DNA of 64,000 bases from NCBI GenBank assembly GCA_905214925.1, contig CAJMOB010000016.1, positions 1-64,000 of the forward strand, read 5' to 3'. Every line of letters starts with the position of its first letter. The first letter of the stretch is position 1. This DNA comes from Scybalomonas sp905214925. GTDB lineage: Bacteria > Bacillota > Clostridia > Lachnospirales > Lachnospiraceae. The notes below the pieces were generated by a model. It was not told the origin of the DNA. It saw only the letters and a program-made list of their open reading frames with translations, and made no database searches. Shown here piece by piece: positions 53,436 through 62,724 of this stretch. The translations under genes and the position numbers were made by a program.

Positions 53436-53467
53436 CACCTAATATCTAAAAGAGAAAGGAAATACTT

Positions 53468-53962
53468 ATGAACTATCAAATTCGCAATGCTACATTAAAA
53501 GATTTAGATGCTATCACAGCCGTTGAGTCCACTTGTTTTCCATCTGCTGAAGCCGCAGATAAAAACAGTTTTAAACTTCGAATTAAGACTTTCCCAGAAA
53601 GTTTTTTTCTGGCAGAAACAATAGATGGCCAAATCATAGGCTTTATCAATGGATGTATGACCAATGAATCTGTTTTAAAAGATGAACTCTACCACAATGT
53701 TTCTCTTCATAATCCAGCTGGAGATTATCAAACTATTTTCGGACTTGATGTTCTTCCTGCCTATCGAAGACAAGGGATTGCAGCAGCTTTAATGAATCAT
53801 CTCATCGAGATTTCAAAAAAACGCCAAAAAAAAGGGATGATCCTCACTTGTAAAGATCACTTAATTCATTACTATGAAACATTCGGATACAAACATCAAG
53901 GAGTATCAAATTCCACCCATGGTGGAGCTATTTGGAACGATATGCTACTGCGTTTTCATTAA
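53468..53962 (+). CDS. GNAT-family acetyltransferase
   Basis: 164 residues. The acetyl-CoA motif is LDVLPAYRRQGIAAALMNHLIE (Q/RxxGxA form), with a GFINGCM strand before it and a HYYETFGYKHQG end, like spermidine/arylalkylamine-type GNATs. Substrate unknown. 32 bp after the MATE gene with GAAAGGAAA, so probably cotranscribed. Confidence 0.85.
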   Translation: MNYQIRNATLKDLDAITAVESTCFPSAEAADKNSFKLRIKTFPESFFLAETIDGQIIGFINGCMTNESVLKDELYHNVSLHNPAGDYQTIFGLDVLPAYRRQGIAAALMNHLIEISKKRQKKGMILTCKDHLIHYYETFGYKHQGVSNSTHGGAIWNDMLLRFH

Positions 53963-54010
53963 CAATACTTAGAACTTCTTAGCCAGCTGCGCATCGTTCG
54001 CACATAGTGC

Positions 54011-54100
54011 TTTTTCTGTTATAGAACAACTCGCTTTGATAGGAATTTCCTATAACAGAAAAAAGGATTTCGGAAGCTAATATCGCTCCCGAAATCCTTT
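54011..54100. terminator. Two adjacent terminator hairpins between GNAT and acyP genes
   Basis: First hairpin 54011-54024 with 54050-54063; second 54062-54073 with 54088-54100, each next to a T-run. The second contains the acyP stop in its loop, so acyP ends inside its own terminator. Confidence 0.75.
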
Positions 54101-54355
54101 TTCTTGTTGCTCTATCTTAATTTCTCTTTTCTCACAATGTTTTACTCGAATAAACCAATTACTTTTTTGGATTTCTTTAAAAAACTGTTCTAAGACACTT
54201 TCTTCTCCTTGTGCCTCTAGCTCTACGGAACCATCTTCACAATTTCTAACCCAACCTGTCACACCCTTTTCCTTTGCAATCATCACTGTTCGATAACGAT
54301 ACCCAACACCTTGTACCCGTCCAGTGACTTTTGCATAATATCGTTTTTTTCCCAT
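54077..54355 (-). CDS. acyP: Acylphosphatase
   Basis: 92 residues. VTGRVQGVGYRYRTVMIAKE holds the phosphate loop with the catalytic Arg, and GWVRNCEDGSVELEAQG the catalytic Asn. It hydrolyses acyl phosphates such as acetyl phosphate. The C-terminal 15 residues are charged and overlap the terminator stem. Confidence 0.93.
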   Translation of the reverse strand: MGKKRYYAKVTGRVQGVGYRYRTVMIAKEKGVTGWVRNCEDGSVELEAQGEESVLEQFFKEIQKSNWFIRVKHCEKREIKIEQQEKGFRERY

Positions 54356-54436
54356 AAGATCACTTCCTTTTCTTTCGTGCTCTTCTTTCTTTTATTATAC
54401 GGTTGTTTCTCTTCTCTTACAAGCCATCTTCTCTCT

Positions 54437-55174
54437 CTAATCCATTTTTACAATCTCTTTTTTTAATCTTCGAATAATTTTTTTCTCCAATCTTGAAATA
54501 TAGGATTGAGAAATTCCTAACATATCGGCCACTTCTTTTTGTGTTTTTTCTTCTCCATCTTTTGTATTCAATCCAAAGCGTAGTTCAATAATCAACTTTT
54601 CCCGATCCGTTAAGATCTCCATAGCAGTACGCAATAATTTTCTATCCACCTCATCCTCAATATCCCTATAAATAATATCTTCATCCGTTCCTAAAATATC
54701 CGATAATAAAAGCTCATTTCCATCCCAATCCACATTTAATGGCTCATCAATGGAGACTTCTAAGCGGGTTTTATTATTTCTTCTTAAATACATTAAAATT
54801 TCATTTTCAATACATCGAGAAGCATAGGTAGCCAATTTAATATTTTTATTTGGATTAAATGTATTAATGGCTTTAATTAAACCAATCGTTCCAATGGAAA
54901 TTAAATCTTCTACTCCAATTCCTGTATTATCAAATTTCTTTGCTATGTACACAACCAAACGTAAATTTCTTTCAATTAAAAGCGCTTTTACTGCTACATC
55001 ATTATTTTCTAATCGTAACAAAGCTTCTGCTTCTTCCTCTGCTTCTAGAGGCGGCGGTAAAATATCCGAACCTCCAATATAATGTACTTCATTTTTTTGC
55101 GGAAATAACATCCCTTTTACACTTTCCACCACTTTAAACTTAATATCATTGACTCCTGCATACTTTAACATCAT
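54437..55174 (-). CDS. sigE: Sporulation sigma factor SigE precursor
   Basis: 245 residues. The N-terminus (up to about residue 30, near VHYIGGSDILPPPL) is the pro-sequence removed by SpoIIGA. Region 2 (LRLVVYIAKKFDNTGIGVEDLISIGTIGLIKAI) and region 4 (REKLIIELRFGLNTKDGEEKTQKEVADMLGISQSYISRLE) follow. It directs mother-cell genes. 29 bp after spoIIGA, one operon. Confidence 0.95.
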   Translation of the reverse strand: MMLKYAGVNDIKFKVVESVKGMLFPQKNEVHYIGGSDILPPPLEAEEEAEALLRLENNDVAVKALLIERNLRLVVYIAKKFDNTGIGVEDLISIGTIGLIKAINTFNPNKNIKLATYASRCIENEILMYLRRNNKTRLEVSIDEPLNVDWDGNELLLSDILGTDEDIIYRDIEDEVDRKLLRTAMEILTDREKLIIELRFGLNTKDGEEKTQKEVADMLGISQSYISRLEKKIIRRLKKEIVKMD

Positions 55175-55203
55175 GGTTTCGTCCTCCTATTTTTGGTTTA
55201 TTC

Positions 55204-56082
55204 TCATTTAAAAAGTTCTGTATGTAGCAACAAAAAATATTCTTTTGACGGTGATAATTGTTGATTGGTAATCGCCACAATCACCTCTTTCTTCTCTACA
55301 TTCCCCTCCTTTGCCACTAGGATACTATCACATACAATAGCTGGCATCTCTCCTGCTTTTTTCCCTACCGATGAAAAAGGAATCATTAACACATCTTCTG
55401 GCTTGCCTTCCTTCCCTTTGCCTTGAAAATATCCTTCCATCCAATCTTTTACATCTTCCCTCAACACTCCATAGAGTATAGGGAATTCCCCCACAAGCAC
55501 TCCTTTTTGACTTTTTGGTTCTTTCAAACGATTTCCCGTATCCAACAATCCCACGGTATGCACTACTTTTTCACCAAACTGCATTGTCACGGGATAGAGA
55601 AACTGTTGTTCTTCTCGCACCATTTTTCCAGTTCCTCCAAGAAGCAAAAGCAATAAAAACGTTCCACCTCCTATCATAAGAAAACTCTTCCAATAGAGAT
55701 TGCGAATCGAAGGTGTTTTTAAAAATAACCATATGTAATAACTAATTTCTGTCTTTTCTACAATCCAAACGATCATTCCTCCTACTGTGGCCGTCATAAA
55801 ATAAAGACAGAATAACCTCTTTACATACCCTCTTATTCCCGTAAATCCATAGGCAACTCCAACTAAAATCCCACTGATAATAAGAGAGCTTACTATCTGC
55901 TGTATTCCATTTGAAAACGGGGCAATTACAAAAAATAAACAGGCAAGTAAAGCTCCTATCAAACTTGCTAACACTCGCCTCTTTGGACTCCCATAAAATC
56001 CAAAGACAACAGATAATAACGTAAGGATCAGAAAATCCATTGTTCCATTGATGAAAAACAGTACATCGAGATATACCCTCAT
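55204..56082 (-). CDS. spoIIGA: Sigma-E processing peptidase SpoIIGA
   Basis: 292 residues from ATG 56082 (MRVYLDVLFFINGTMDFLIL), with AAAGGAGG in front. Five membrane segments fill the first 150 residues. The C-terminal half is an aspartic protease domain with LLDTGNRLKEP, the catalytic Asp. It cleaves pro-SigE when activated from the forespore. Its promoter has the wide spacing known for spoIIG. Confidence 0.9.
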   Translation of the reverse strand: MRVYLDVLFFINGTMDFLILTLLSVVFGFYGSPKRRVLASLIGALLACLFFVIAPFSNGIQQIVSSLIISGILVGVAYGFTGIRGYVKRLFCLYFMTATVGGMIVWIVEKTEISYYIWLFLKTPSIRNLYWKSFLMIGGGTFLLLLLLGGTGKMVREEQQFLYPVTMQFGEKVVHTVGLLDTGNRLKEPKSQKGVLVGEFPILYGVLREDVKDWMEGYFQGKGKEGKPEDVLMIPFSSVGKKAGEMPAIVCDSILVAKEGNVEKKEVIVAITNQQLSPSKEYFLLLHTELFK

Positions 56083-56112
56083 TCCTGTTCCTCCTTTTTC
56101 TGAACTTCCCTC

Positions 56113-56145
56113 ATTATATAAAATATTCCAAAAAATCCATGTCAA
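56113..56145 (-). promoter_or_regulatory. spoIIG promoter with 21-bp spacer, probable Spo0A control
   Basis: TTGACA (56140-56145) and TATAAT (56113-56118) on the minus strand are 21 bp apart, too far for normal sigma-A use. The Bacillus spoIIG promoter has a 22-bp spacer and needs Spo0A. TGTCAAA at 56140-56146 and nearby TGTCATG-type sequences resemble 0A boxes (TGTCGAA) imperfectly. Confidence 0.65.
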
Positions 56146-56397
56146 AACATGACATTGAAATCCTCTAATGTTCTTTCTTTATCTCCTTCTTCTTCCAATA
56201 GTTTCCTTTTTTCTATCCGATCATAATGGAATCGACACCGTTTTCTTCTTTTTTTACTTTCTTGAAAAGACAATTGACTGATATGATAGAATCCAGTAAA
56301 ATATATAATTAATGGTCCTTTTTAGGCGATGTAAAATATACTTTATAAATTCTGCTCGTCTTATTACACTGGACAATACAATATATGGAGGAATTAT

Positions 56398-57768
56398 ATG
56401 AAGACTGGAATTGTAAAACCTAGAACTCTATCTGGTTTTATGGAACTGCTTCCAAAGGAACAGCTTATTTTTAACCAGATCCGTGATACATTATCTGCGG
56501 TTTATCGCCAATATGGCTTCTTGCCATTGGACACACCTGTACTTGAACACTCTGAGATTCTTTTAACAAAATCAGGTGGAGAGACAGAAAAACAAATTTA
56601 TCGTTTTTCAAAAGGGGATACGGATCTTACGATGCGTTTTGACTTAACAGTCCCTCTTGCAAAATATGTTGCAAAAAATTATAGCGCTTTAACTTTCCCA
56701 TTCCGCAGATATCAAATCGGAAAAGTATATCGTGGAGAACGTGCACAAAAAGGACGCTTTAGAGAATTTTATCAATCCGATATTGATATTATTGGTGATG
56801 GCAGTTTAGCTCTCATGAATGATGCAGAAATTCCTAGTATTATCTATGATATCTTCAATCGTTTAGGCCTTAAAGATTTCACAATTCGCATTAACAATCG
56901 TAAAGTATTAACTGGATTTTTTGCTATGTTAGGTCTTGATGATAACGCAGAAGGCATTATGCGTATTGTAGATAAATTAGAAAAGATCGGGGAAGAAGCG
57001 GTTGAAAAAGAATTAAAAGAATTAGGTGTATCGGAAGAACATTGCCAAAACATTCTACATTTTATCAACTTTAAAGGAACGAATGAAGAAACCATCGCTT
57101 TTTTAAATAGTTTAAAAGCGGATAATGAAATCTTTGATTTAGGTGTAGAGGAATTAGACTTTGTTCGTACTGCTATTGCTTCCTATGGTGTTCCTGAAGA
57201 AAATTTCCACATTGATTTAACAATCGCTCGTGGACTTGACTATTATACAGGAACTGTTTATGAAACTTCTTTCAATAAGCACCCAGAGATTGGCAGCATT
57301 TGTTCTGGTGGTCGCTACGAAAACTTAGCCGGCTACTACACAGAGAAGCAACTTCCAGGGGTTGGAATTTCTATCGGTCTTACAAGACTCTTCTATATTT
57401 TAAATGAGAAAGAATATTTAAGAACCGATACGAGTGCTCCTTCTGACGTTCTCGTAATTCCAATGACTGACGACGTTACTCCTTCTATTCAAATCTCAAA
57501 CAAGCTTAGAAATGCTAATATCAATACACAGATTTATTTTGAGAAAAAGAAATTTAAAGCAAAAATTGGATATGCGGATAAATTATCCATTCCTTTTGCA
57601 ATTTTCTTAGGCGAAGATGAATTAGCCCAGCAAAAAGTGGCTTTAAAAAATCTTACAACAGGAGAACAACAAGTGATCTCGTTAGAAGAGGCCATTACAA
57701 TAGTCAAACAATCCCTTTCTGAAAAAGGAAACACAACGATTATTGATACAGAATTAACTTCTCGTTAG
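56398..57768 (+). CDS. hisS: Histidyl-tRNA synthetase
   Basis: 456 residues, class II. Motif 2 QIGKVYRGERAQKGRFREFY, histidine motif LTIARGLDYYTGTVYE, motif 3 GVGISIGLTRLFY, and a C-terminal anticodon-binding domain (DVLVIPMTDD...). It charges tRNA-His. Plus-strand between ftsZ and spoIIGA. Promoter TTGACT (56274-56279), 17 bp, TAAAAT (56297-56302); no T-box was recognised. A HisZ regulatory subunit is less likely, as the anticodon domain and histidine motifs are intact. Confidence 0.9.
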   Translation: MKTGIVKPRTLSGFMELLPKEQLIFNQIRDTLSAVYRQYGFLPLDTPVLEHSEILLTKSGGETEKQIYRFSKGDTDLTMRFDLTVPLAKYVAKNYSALTFPFRRYQIGKVYRGERAQKGRFREFYQSDIDIIGDGSLALMNDAEIPSIIYDIFNRLGLKDFTIRINNRKVLTGFFAMLGLDDNAEGIMRIVDKLEKIGEEAVEKELKELGVSEEHCQNILHFINFKGTNEETIAFLNSLKADNEIFDLGVEELDFVRTAIASYGVPEENFHIDLTIARGLDYYTGTVYETSFNKHPEIGSICSGGRYENLAGYYTEKQLPGVGISIGLTRLFYILNEKEYLRTDTSAPSDVLVIPMTDDVTPSIQISNKLRNANINTQIYFEKKKFKAKIGYADKLSIPFAIFLGEDELAQQKVALKNLTTGEQQVISLEEAITIVKQSLSEKGNTTIIDTELTSR

Positions 57769-57812
57769 TCAATACAAATTATAATCAATAAAGCGTGCTT
57801 TCCACATAATAC

Positions 57813-57895
57813 TTTTTATGTGATAAGAAATATCTCCTATCACATAAAAAATGGAGTTATAAGAAAAAACTCTTTCTTATAACTCCATTTTTTTA
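57813..57895. terminator. Two hairpins between hisS and ftsZ
   Basis: Arms 57813-57825 with 57838-57850 (13 bp), and 57851-57866 with 57873-57888 (16 bp, perfect), the second followed by a T-run. They end hisS and the converging ftsZ unit. Confidence 0.85.
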
Positions 57896-59221
57896 TCTTC
57901 TTTTCTTTAAGAATGTTGGAATGCTAATCGTTGTATTATTGTTTCCATTGTTAGGATTTTGAGCTTGTCCATTTTGTCCCTGTGGCATTTGATTTTGTCC
58001 TTGAGAGTTTTGTGGAAACATTGGTTGTATATTTGGCATTCCAGTAGCTCCAAAGTTATTTTGTCTTGGCACTCCAGTGGCACCAGTATTTTGTACTCCT
58101 TGATTTTGATAAGGATTTTGTTGCTGATATCCTACATTATTATTTGAAAATTGATTTGGTACTTGTTGCTGTGTTGCTTGTCCTGCCTGATAGCTCTGTG
58201 ACTGTACAGGTGTCTGTGTCTGCACTGATTGCACCGTCTGTCTTGCCTGAGGACTAAGCCCTGAACTAACATCTCTTAATCCTGTTGCAATAATCGTAAT
58301 GCTCACTTCATCTTCCATCATATGACTACCATTAACGGTACCAAAAATAATGTTAACATCATCTCCAGCAATTTCGGATAAATAAGCAACGGCTTCTGAT
58401 GTTTCGACAATTCCAATTTCACCTGAGAAGTTAATAATAATATCACTTGCTCCTGAAACAGTTGTCTCAAGCAATGGACTTTCCATTGCACGTTTAATAG
58501 CTTCCACAGCTTTACTTTCTCCTGAAGCAGTACCAATACCAATATGAGCAATTCCTTTATCTCTCATAACTGTTTGGATATCGGCAAAGTCAAGGTTAAT
58601 AAGACCCGGTTTATAAATAAGGTCTGTAATACCTTGCACACCTTGCTGAAGAACTTCGTCTGCTTTTTTCAGTGCTTCTGGAATACTTGTTCTTTTATCA
58701 CAAATTTGAAGTAACTTATCATTTGGAATAATAATTAATGTATCAACACTCTCTTTTAGCTTTTCAATTCCTGATTTGGCATTGTTCATACGAGGTTTTC
58801 CTTCAAACATAAAAGGTTTCGTAACAACACCGACTGTTAAAATACCAAGACTCTTTGCCATTTCAGCGATTAAAGGAGCAGCACCAGTACCAGTACCTCC
58901 ACCCATTCCACAGGTGACAAAAATCATATCGGCATCTTTAATAAGTTCTGTAATTTCTTCTCTGTTTTCTTCGACAGCACTAGCGCCAATCTCTGGCTTT
59001 GCTCCAGCACCCAATCCTTTCGTGAGCTTTTCACCAATTTGAATCTTCGTAGGTGCTTTACATAGTGCTAAAGCCTGTTTATCAGTATTAACACCAATTA
59101 AATCTACACCTTCTATATTCTCATCGATCATTCGATTTACCGCATTATTTCCAGCTCCACCCACACCAATTACTAGAATTTTAGCTGGCATGCTCTCTGC
59201 ATTTGACTTTATTTCAAGCAA
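57893..59221 (-). CDS. ftsZ: Cell division protein FtsZ
   Basis: 442 residues. VIGVGGAGNNAVNRM, tubulin signature GGGTGTGAAPLIAEM and synergy-loop NLDFADIQTVM. A long Gln/Asn/Gly-rich linker (about 325-430) precedes the C-terminal peptide (ISIPTFLKKRR) that binds FtsA/SepF. It polymerises as the division ring. Last gene of the minus-strand cluster. Confidence 0.97.
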   Translation of the reverse strand: MLEIKSNAESMPAKILVIGVGGAGNNAVNRMIDENIEGVDLIGVNTDKQALALCKAPTKIQIGEKLTKGLGAGAKPEIGASAVEENREEITELIKDADMIFVTCGMGGGTGTGAAPLIAEMAKSLGILTVGVVTKPFMFEGKPRMNNAKSGIEKLKESVDTLIIIPNDKLLQICDKRTSIPEALKKADEVLQQGVQGITDLIYKPGLINLDFADIQTVMRDKGIAHIGIGTASGESKAVEAIKRAMESPLLETTVSGASDIIINFSGEIGIVETSEAVAYLSEIAGDDVNIIFGTVNGSHMMEDEVSITIIATGLRDVSSGLSPQARQTVQSVQTQTPVQSQSYQAGQATQQQVPNQFSNNNVGYQQQNPYQNQGVQNTGATGVPRQNNFGATGMPNIQPMFPQNSQGQNQMPQGQNGQAQNPNNGNNNTTISIPTFLKKRR

Positions 59222-59369
59222 AGTTCTTCCTCCTTTTACTCCCTATTTTCGTATTTTATTTTTTCATCCGCAAATATGGATTGATTTCTAAACTATGTAT
59301 ACACTCTTATACTATAATATATTTTTTTTGGCAAATAATCAAGTGGCATAATCTACTTTTTTACTTTTT

Positions 59370-60164
59370 TCAACCGTCTTCTTCCGCTTTCATTTGTTTT
59401 TTATTGACCTTTTTCTCCTTTTTTGGTATAAATGTGACAGTTTTACTGCCTTGTGTAAATTCTTCCATATGAAGAGTCCCTTTCATTCCTTTTGCCTCTT
59501 CTAAAATTCCTGGAAGATTCATCATCTTATCTTCCAAATTTTCATTCTTTCCAAGCTGAATTATAATATCATCTTTATAAAGAATCAATTCATCAGCAAT
59601 ACTAAAGCGGATCCGATCAATGTTCAATCCGTTTTCTCGGATTAATTGTGTCACTTCTAATATTTGTTCAAATTTCTTCTTATCTTTCACTGGAAGCTTT
59701 TCATGGAGAACAAACTTATTGAACGTAAGTCCCTCCACACATGGCACATCTGTAAAACGTTCCTCAGAGCTTTCAAGAATATACCCATCTTTATCGAAGT
59801 AAATATAACGTCCCATATCTTCCACACAGCCAGCTACTGCCATTTCATAGACATCCACACCGATTTCTTTTGCATTGATATAAGTAACATCAATTTTATC
59901 GATAAATGGAACTCCTTTAATCGGTCGAATTCGATTCATAAGACAAATAATCAAACTGTTATCAAAATATGCATTTCTCTCAAGCATTGTTCGAATTTCT
60001 TTATCCGTATAGCGCGTATTGCCATCAATCGTCACTTTCTCTATATGAAACTGTGTCAAAATCACATAGACTCCTGCTGCTATCAGAAGAAAAAAGAACA
60101 GGAGTAAGTATTTCCATTTTAAAATTTTCTTTTTTCTCTTTTTTACTTGCTCTTTTTTTCCCAT
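59370..60164 (-). CDS. ftsQ: Cell division protein FtsQ/DivIB
   Basis: 264 residues. A basic N-terminus, one membrane segment (KYLLLFFFLLIAAGVYVIL), then a POTRA domain (FHIEKVTIDGNTRYTDKEIRTML) and a beta domain. The C-terminal 25 residues are very basic and acidic in turns. Part of the FtsQLB complex; ftsL and ftsB are not adjacent. 22 bp after ftsW. Confidence 0.88.
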   Translation of the reverse strand: MGKKEQVKKRKKKILKWKYLLLFFFLLIAAGVYVILTQFHIEKVTIDGNTRYTDKEIRTMLERNAYFDNSLIICLMNRIRPIKGVPFIDKIDVTYINAKEIGVDVYEMAVAGCVEDMGRYIYFDKDGYILESSEERFTDVPCVEGLTFNKFVLHEKLPVKDKKKFEQILEVTQLIRENGLNIDRIRFSIADELILYKDDIIIQLGKNENLEDKMMNLPGILEEAKGMKGTLHMEEFTQGSKTVTFIPKKEKKVNKKQMKAEEDG

Positions 60165-60185
60165 GACTTTTGTTCTACTTTCTTC

Positions 60186-61340
60186 TTATCGTCTCGACAT
60201 TTTAATCTGTCTTGAAACACTTAAAACAATTCCCATTTCTGCTAACAAGAATGTAAGCGAAGTTCCTCCATAACTAATAAATGGAAGTGGAATCCCCGTA
60301 TTCGGAATGGTATTAGTAACAACCGCAATATTGATTAAAATCTGGATTCCCACTTGTGCCATAACACCAACACAGATTAATGCCCCATAAAGATCTGGAG
60401 CATTATTGGCAATAATCATAATTCTCCACAATAACATAATAAACATTGCGATAATACAGATAGCTCCAAACAACCCTAACTCTTCACAAATAATTGAAAA
60501 AATCATATCATTATGAGACTCTGGAATAAATCCCATCTTTTGCATACTTTGACCAAGTCCTTTTCCAAAAAAGCCACCAGAACCAACGGCATATAATGAC
60601 TGCATGATCTGCCAACCATTTTCACTATTTTCTGGATCCAACCATGCAGTAATACGAGCCCCACGGTAGGAAGCCCCTAATAGAACAATAACACCCAAAG
60701 CCACACCAGCGATTCCCAAAATAATAAATGGTTTATATTTCGGACTGGCTACAAAAAGCATTAAAAATGTGATTCCCATAATGATAATAGAGGTACTCAT
60801 ATTGGCAACCGCAATCAAAGCAAATATTGGAAGGGTATAAATCCAGATTACTATAATCCCTCTTAAGCTTCTTACCGCTTTTACATGCTTCGTAATCATA
60901 TAAGCGAGAAATAAAATCAAAAATAACTTTGATATTTCAGAAGGCTGAAACTGCATCGGTCCAATTTGAATCCATCGCTTCGAACCATGACTGGAATTTG
61001 GCAGTAACAATACAATGCCTTGTAATAGAAAGGCCACTATATAAAAGACTTTTGTAAATTTCATATAAAAATGATAATTAATATAAGAAATAACAAATAG
61101 TCCAATCATACCGATTACGGCCCACATCGCCTGCCGCTTTAAATAAAAGGCTGGATCCCCCATATTTAAATTAGCCACATAAGAACTACTGCTATAAATC
61201 ATAATAAGTCCAAAACAAACAAGAAATATAACAATAAATAGCATTGGAAAATCAAAATAATTACCTTTTGTAAATAGTTGTCGCAAGTAAAATTGAATCC
61301 CACGCCTTTTTTTTCGTCTTGCAGGAGTTTTTGCACTCAT
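60186..61340 (-). CDS. ftsW: SEDS-family protein FtsW
   Basis: 384 residues with about ten membrane segments. RWIQIGPMQFQPSEISKLFLILFLAY, GWQIMQSLYAVGSGGFFGKGLG and FIPESHNDMIFSIICEELG are SEDS motifs; PNTGIPLPFISYGGTSLTFLL closes it. With class B PBP it polymerises septal peptidoglycan. It lies between murD and ftsQ, which favours FtsW over RodA or SpoVE, though the sporulation paralogue SpoVE cannot be excluded. Confidence 0.88.
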   Translation of the reverse strand: MSAKTPARRKKRRGIQFYLRQLFTKGNYFDFPMLFIVIFLVCFGLIMIYSSSSYVANLNMGDPAFYLKRQAMWAVIGMIGLFVISYINYHFYMKFTKVFYIVAFLLQGIVLLLPNSSHGSKRWIQIGPMQFQPSEISKLFLILFLAYMITKHVKAVRSLRGIIVIWIYTLPIFALIAVANMSTSIIIMGITFLMLFVASPKYKPFIILGIAGVALGVIVLLGASYRGARITAWLDPENSENGWQIMQSLYAVGSGGFFGKGLGQSMQKMGFIPESHNDMIFSIICEELGLFGAICIIAMFIMLLWRIMIIANNAPDLYGALICVGVMAQVGIQILINIAVVTNTIPNTGIPLPFISYGGTSLTFLLAEMGIVLSVSRQIKMSRR

Positions 61341-61349
61341 CTATCTACT

Positions 61350-62711
61350 TCACTCCTTTAAATTTCTTACATATTCTTTAAACATTCTACCACGTTCTTC
61401 ATAATTTTTAAACATTCCCCAACTTGCACAAGCTGGAGAAAGAAGAACGGCTTCCCCTTCTTTTGCTTCCTTTGCACAATGAGTTACTGCTTCTAATAAA
61501 TCATCTACGAACACAATATCTGTAAATCCATATTTCTTTGCAGTATCCGCAATAACTGTGGCTGTCTGCCCCAGTAACACAAGCTGTTTTACTTTTCCAT
61601 TAAATGCCTGAATCCATTCATCAAATGGCACTCCTTTATCATAACCACCGCCAATCAAATATGTCTTTTTATTCATTGCTTGGATTCCTTTGATAGCAGC
61701 ATCTGGATTGGTTCCTTTTGAATCATTATAATAATCAACGCCACCAACCGTATCCACATATTCAATTCGATGTTCTACTGCACGAAACGCCTTAACAGAG
61801 TTTACCACAGAAGAAAGAGGCACTCCAAACCAAACAGACATGGCAACTGCTGCCATCACATTTTCCACATTATGCATGCCGAGTAAATTTAATTCATCGA
61901 TTTTGCAAACAACTTCTTCTTTTTGTTCTTTTTTTATGTAAATGGCATCTCCTCTTAAGAAAACACCTTCCTCTGGCTCTATTGTATGACTAAAGAAAAT
62001 TGGCTTTGCTGTTATTTTCTCCACCATTGTTCTCGTTATCTCATCATCATAGTTTAGAACACAGTATTCATTGGCTGTTTGATTTTTTGTAATACTCATT
62101 TTTACATTTGCATAATTTTCCATTGTTTTATGGCGATCTAAATGATCCGGTGTTACATTTAAAACAGCACTGATGGTTGGTCGAAACTCTTTTATTGTCT
62201 CCAATTGAAAACTGCTAATTTCTGCTACAATTACACTTTCTTTTGTGGTCTCTTCTACAATGCTTGTATAAGGAGTTCCAATATTTCCAACAACAAAGGT
62301 ACTCTTATAATAATCTTCCATAATTTTTCCGACTAAAGCGGTTGTTGTTGTCTTCCCATTCGTTCCTGTAATTGCAAGTACCCTTCCTTGTCCTGCCTGC
62401 CACGCCAATTCAATTTCACTCCAAATTGGAATCTTTTCTTCTCTTACTATCTCAGTAAACGGAGCATCATAAGGAATCCCTGGACTGATAACCATCGCTT
62501 CTACTCCATTTAAATGTTCCTTTTTTAAACTTCCAAGAACAAAAGTAATCTTATTTGTCTCTTCGAACTGATCCAGTACTTTCTTTTGATCTAATGATTC
62601 ATTTCCGTCATATAATACAACATCAGCTCCTTTTTTGAGCAACAATTTCGTCGCTCCTATCCCACTAATTCCTGTTCCGGCCACAAGAAATTTCTTTTGT
62701 GTAAATTCCAT
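61350..62711 (-). CDS. murD: UDP-N-acetylmuramoyl-L-alanine:D-glutamate ligase
   Basis: 453 residues from ATG 62711, with GGAGG in front (a start 8 codons upstream overlaps mraY and has no signal). ATP site AITGTNGKTTTTALV, LDRHKTMENYANVK, VEHRIEYVDTVGGVDYYNDSKGTNPDA and LLSPACASWGMF are Mur ligase motifs. It adds D-Glu to UDP-MurNAc-L-Ala in the cytoplasm. Confidence 0.95.
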   Translation of the reverse strand: MEFTQKKFLVAGTGISGIGATKLLLKKGADVVLYDGNESLDQKKVLDQFEETNKITFVLGSLKKEHLNGVEAMVISPGIPYDAPFTEIVREEKIPIWSEIELAWQAGQGRVLAITGTNGKTTTTALVGKIMEDYYKSTFVVGNIGTPYTSIVEETTKESVIVAEISSFQLETIKEFRPTISAVLNVTPDHLDRHKTMENYANVKMSITKNQTANEYCVLNYDDEITRTMVEKITAKPIFFSHTIEPEEGVFLRGDAIYIKKEQKEEVVCKIDELNLLGMHNVENVMAAVAMSVWFGVPLSSVVNSVKAFRAVEHRIEYVDTVGGVDYYNDSKGTNPDAAIKGIQAMNKKTYLIGGGYDKGVPFDEWIQAFNGKVKQLVLLGQTATVIADTAKKYGFTDIVFVDDLLEAVTHCAKEAKEGEAVLLSPACASWGMFKNYEERGRMFKEYVRNLKE

Positions 62712-62724
62712 TCTTTTTTCCTCC

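Noticed and set aside
56146..56397. T-box leader for hisS
   Set aside because: No T-box consensus or specifier loop was recognised; a plain promoter is present.
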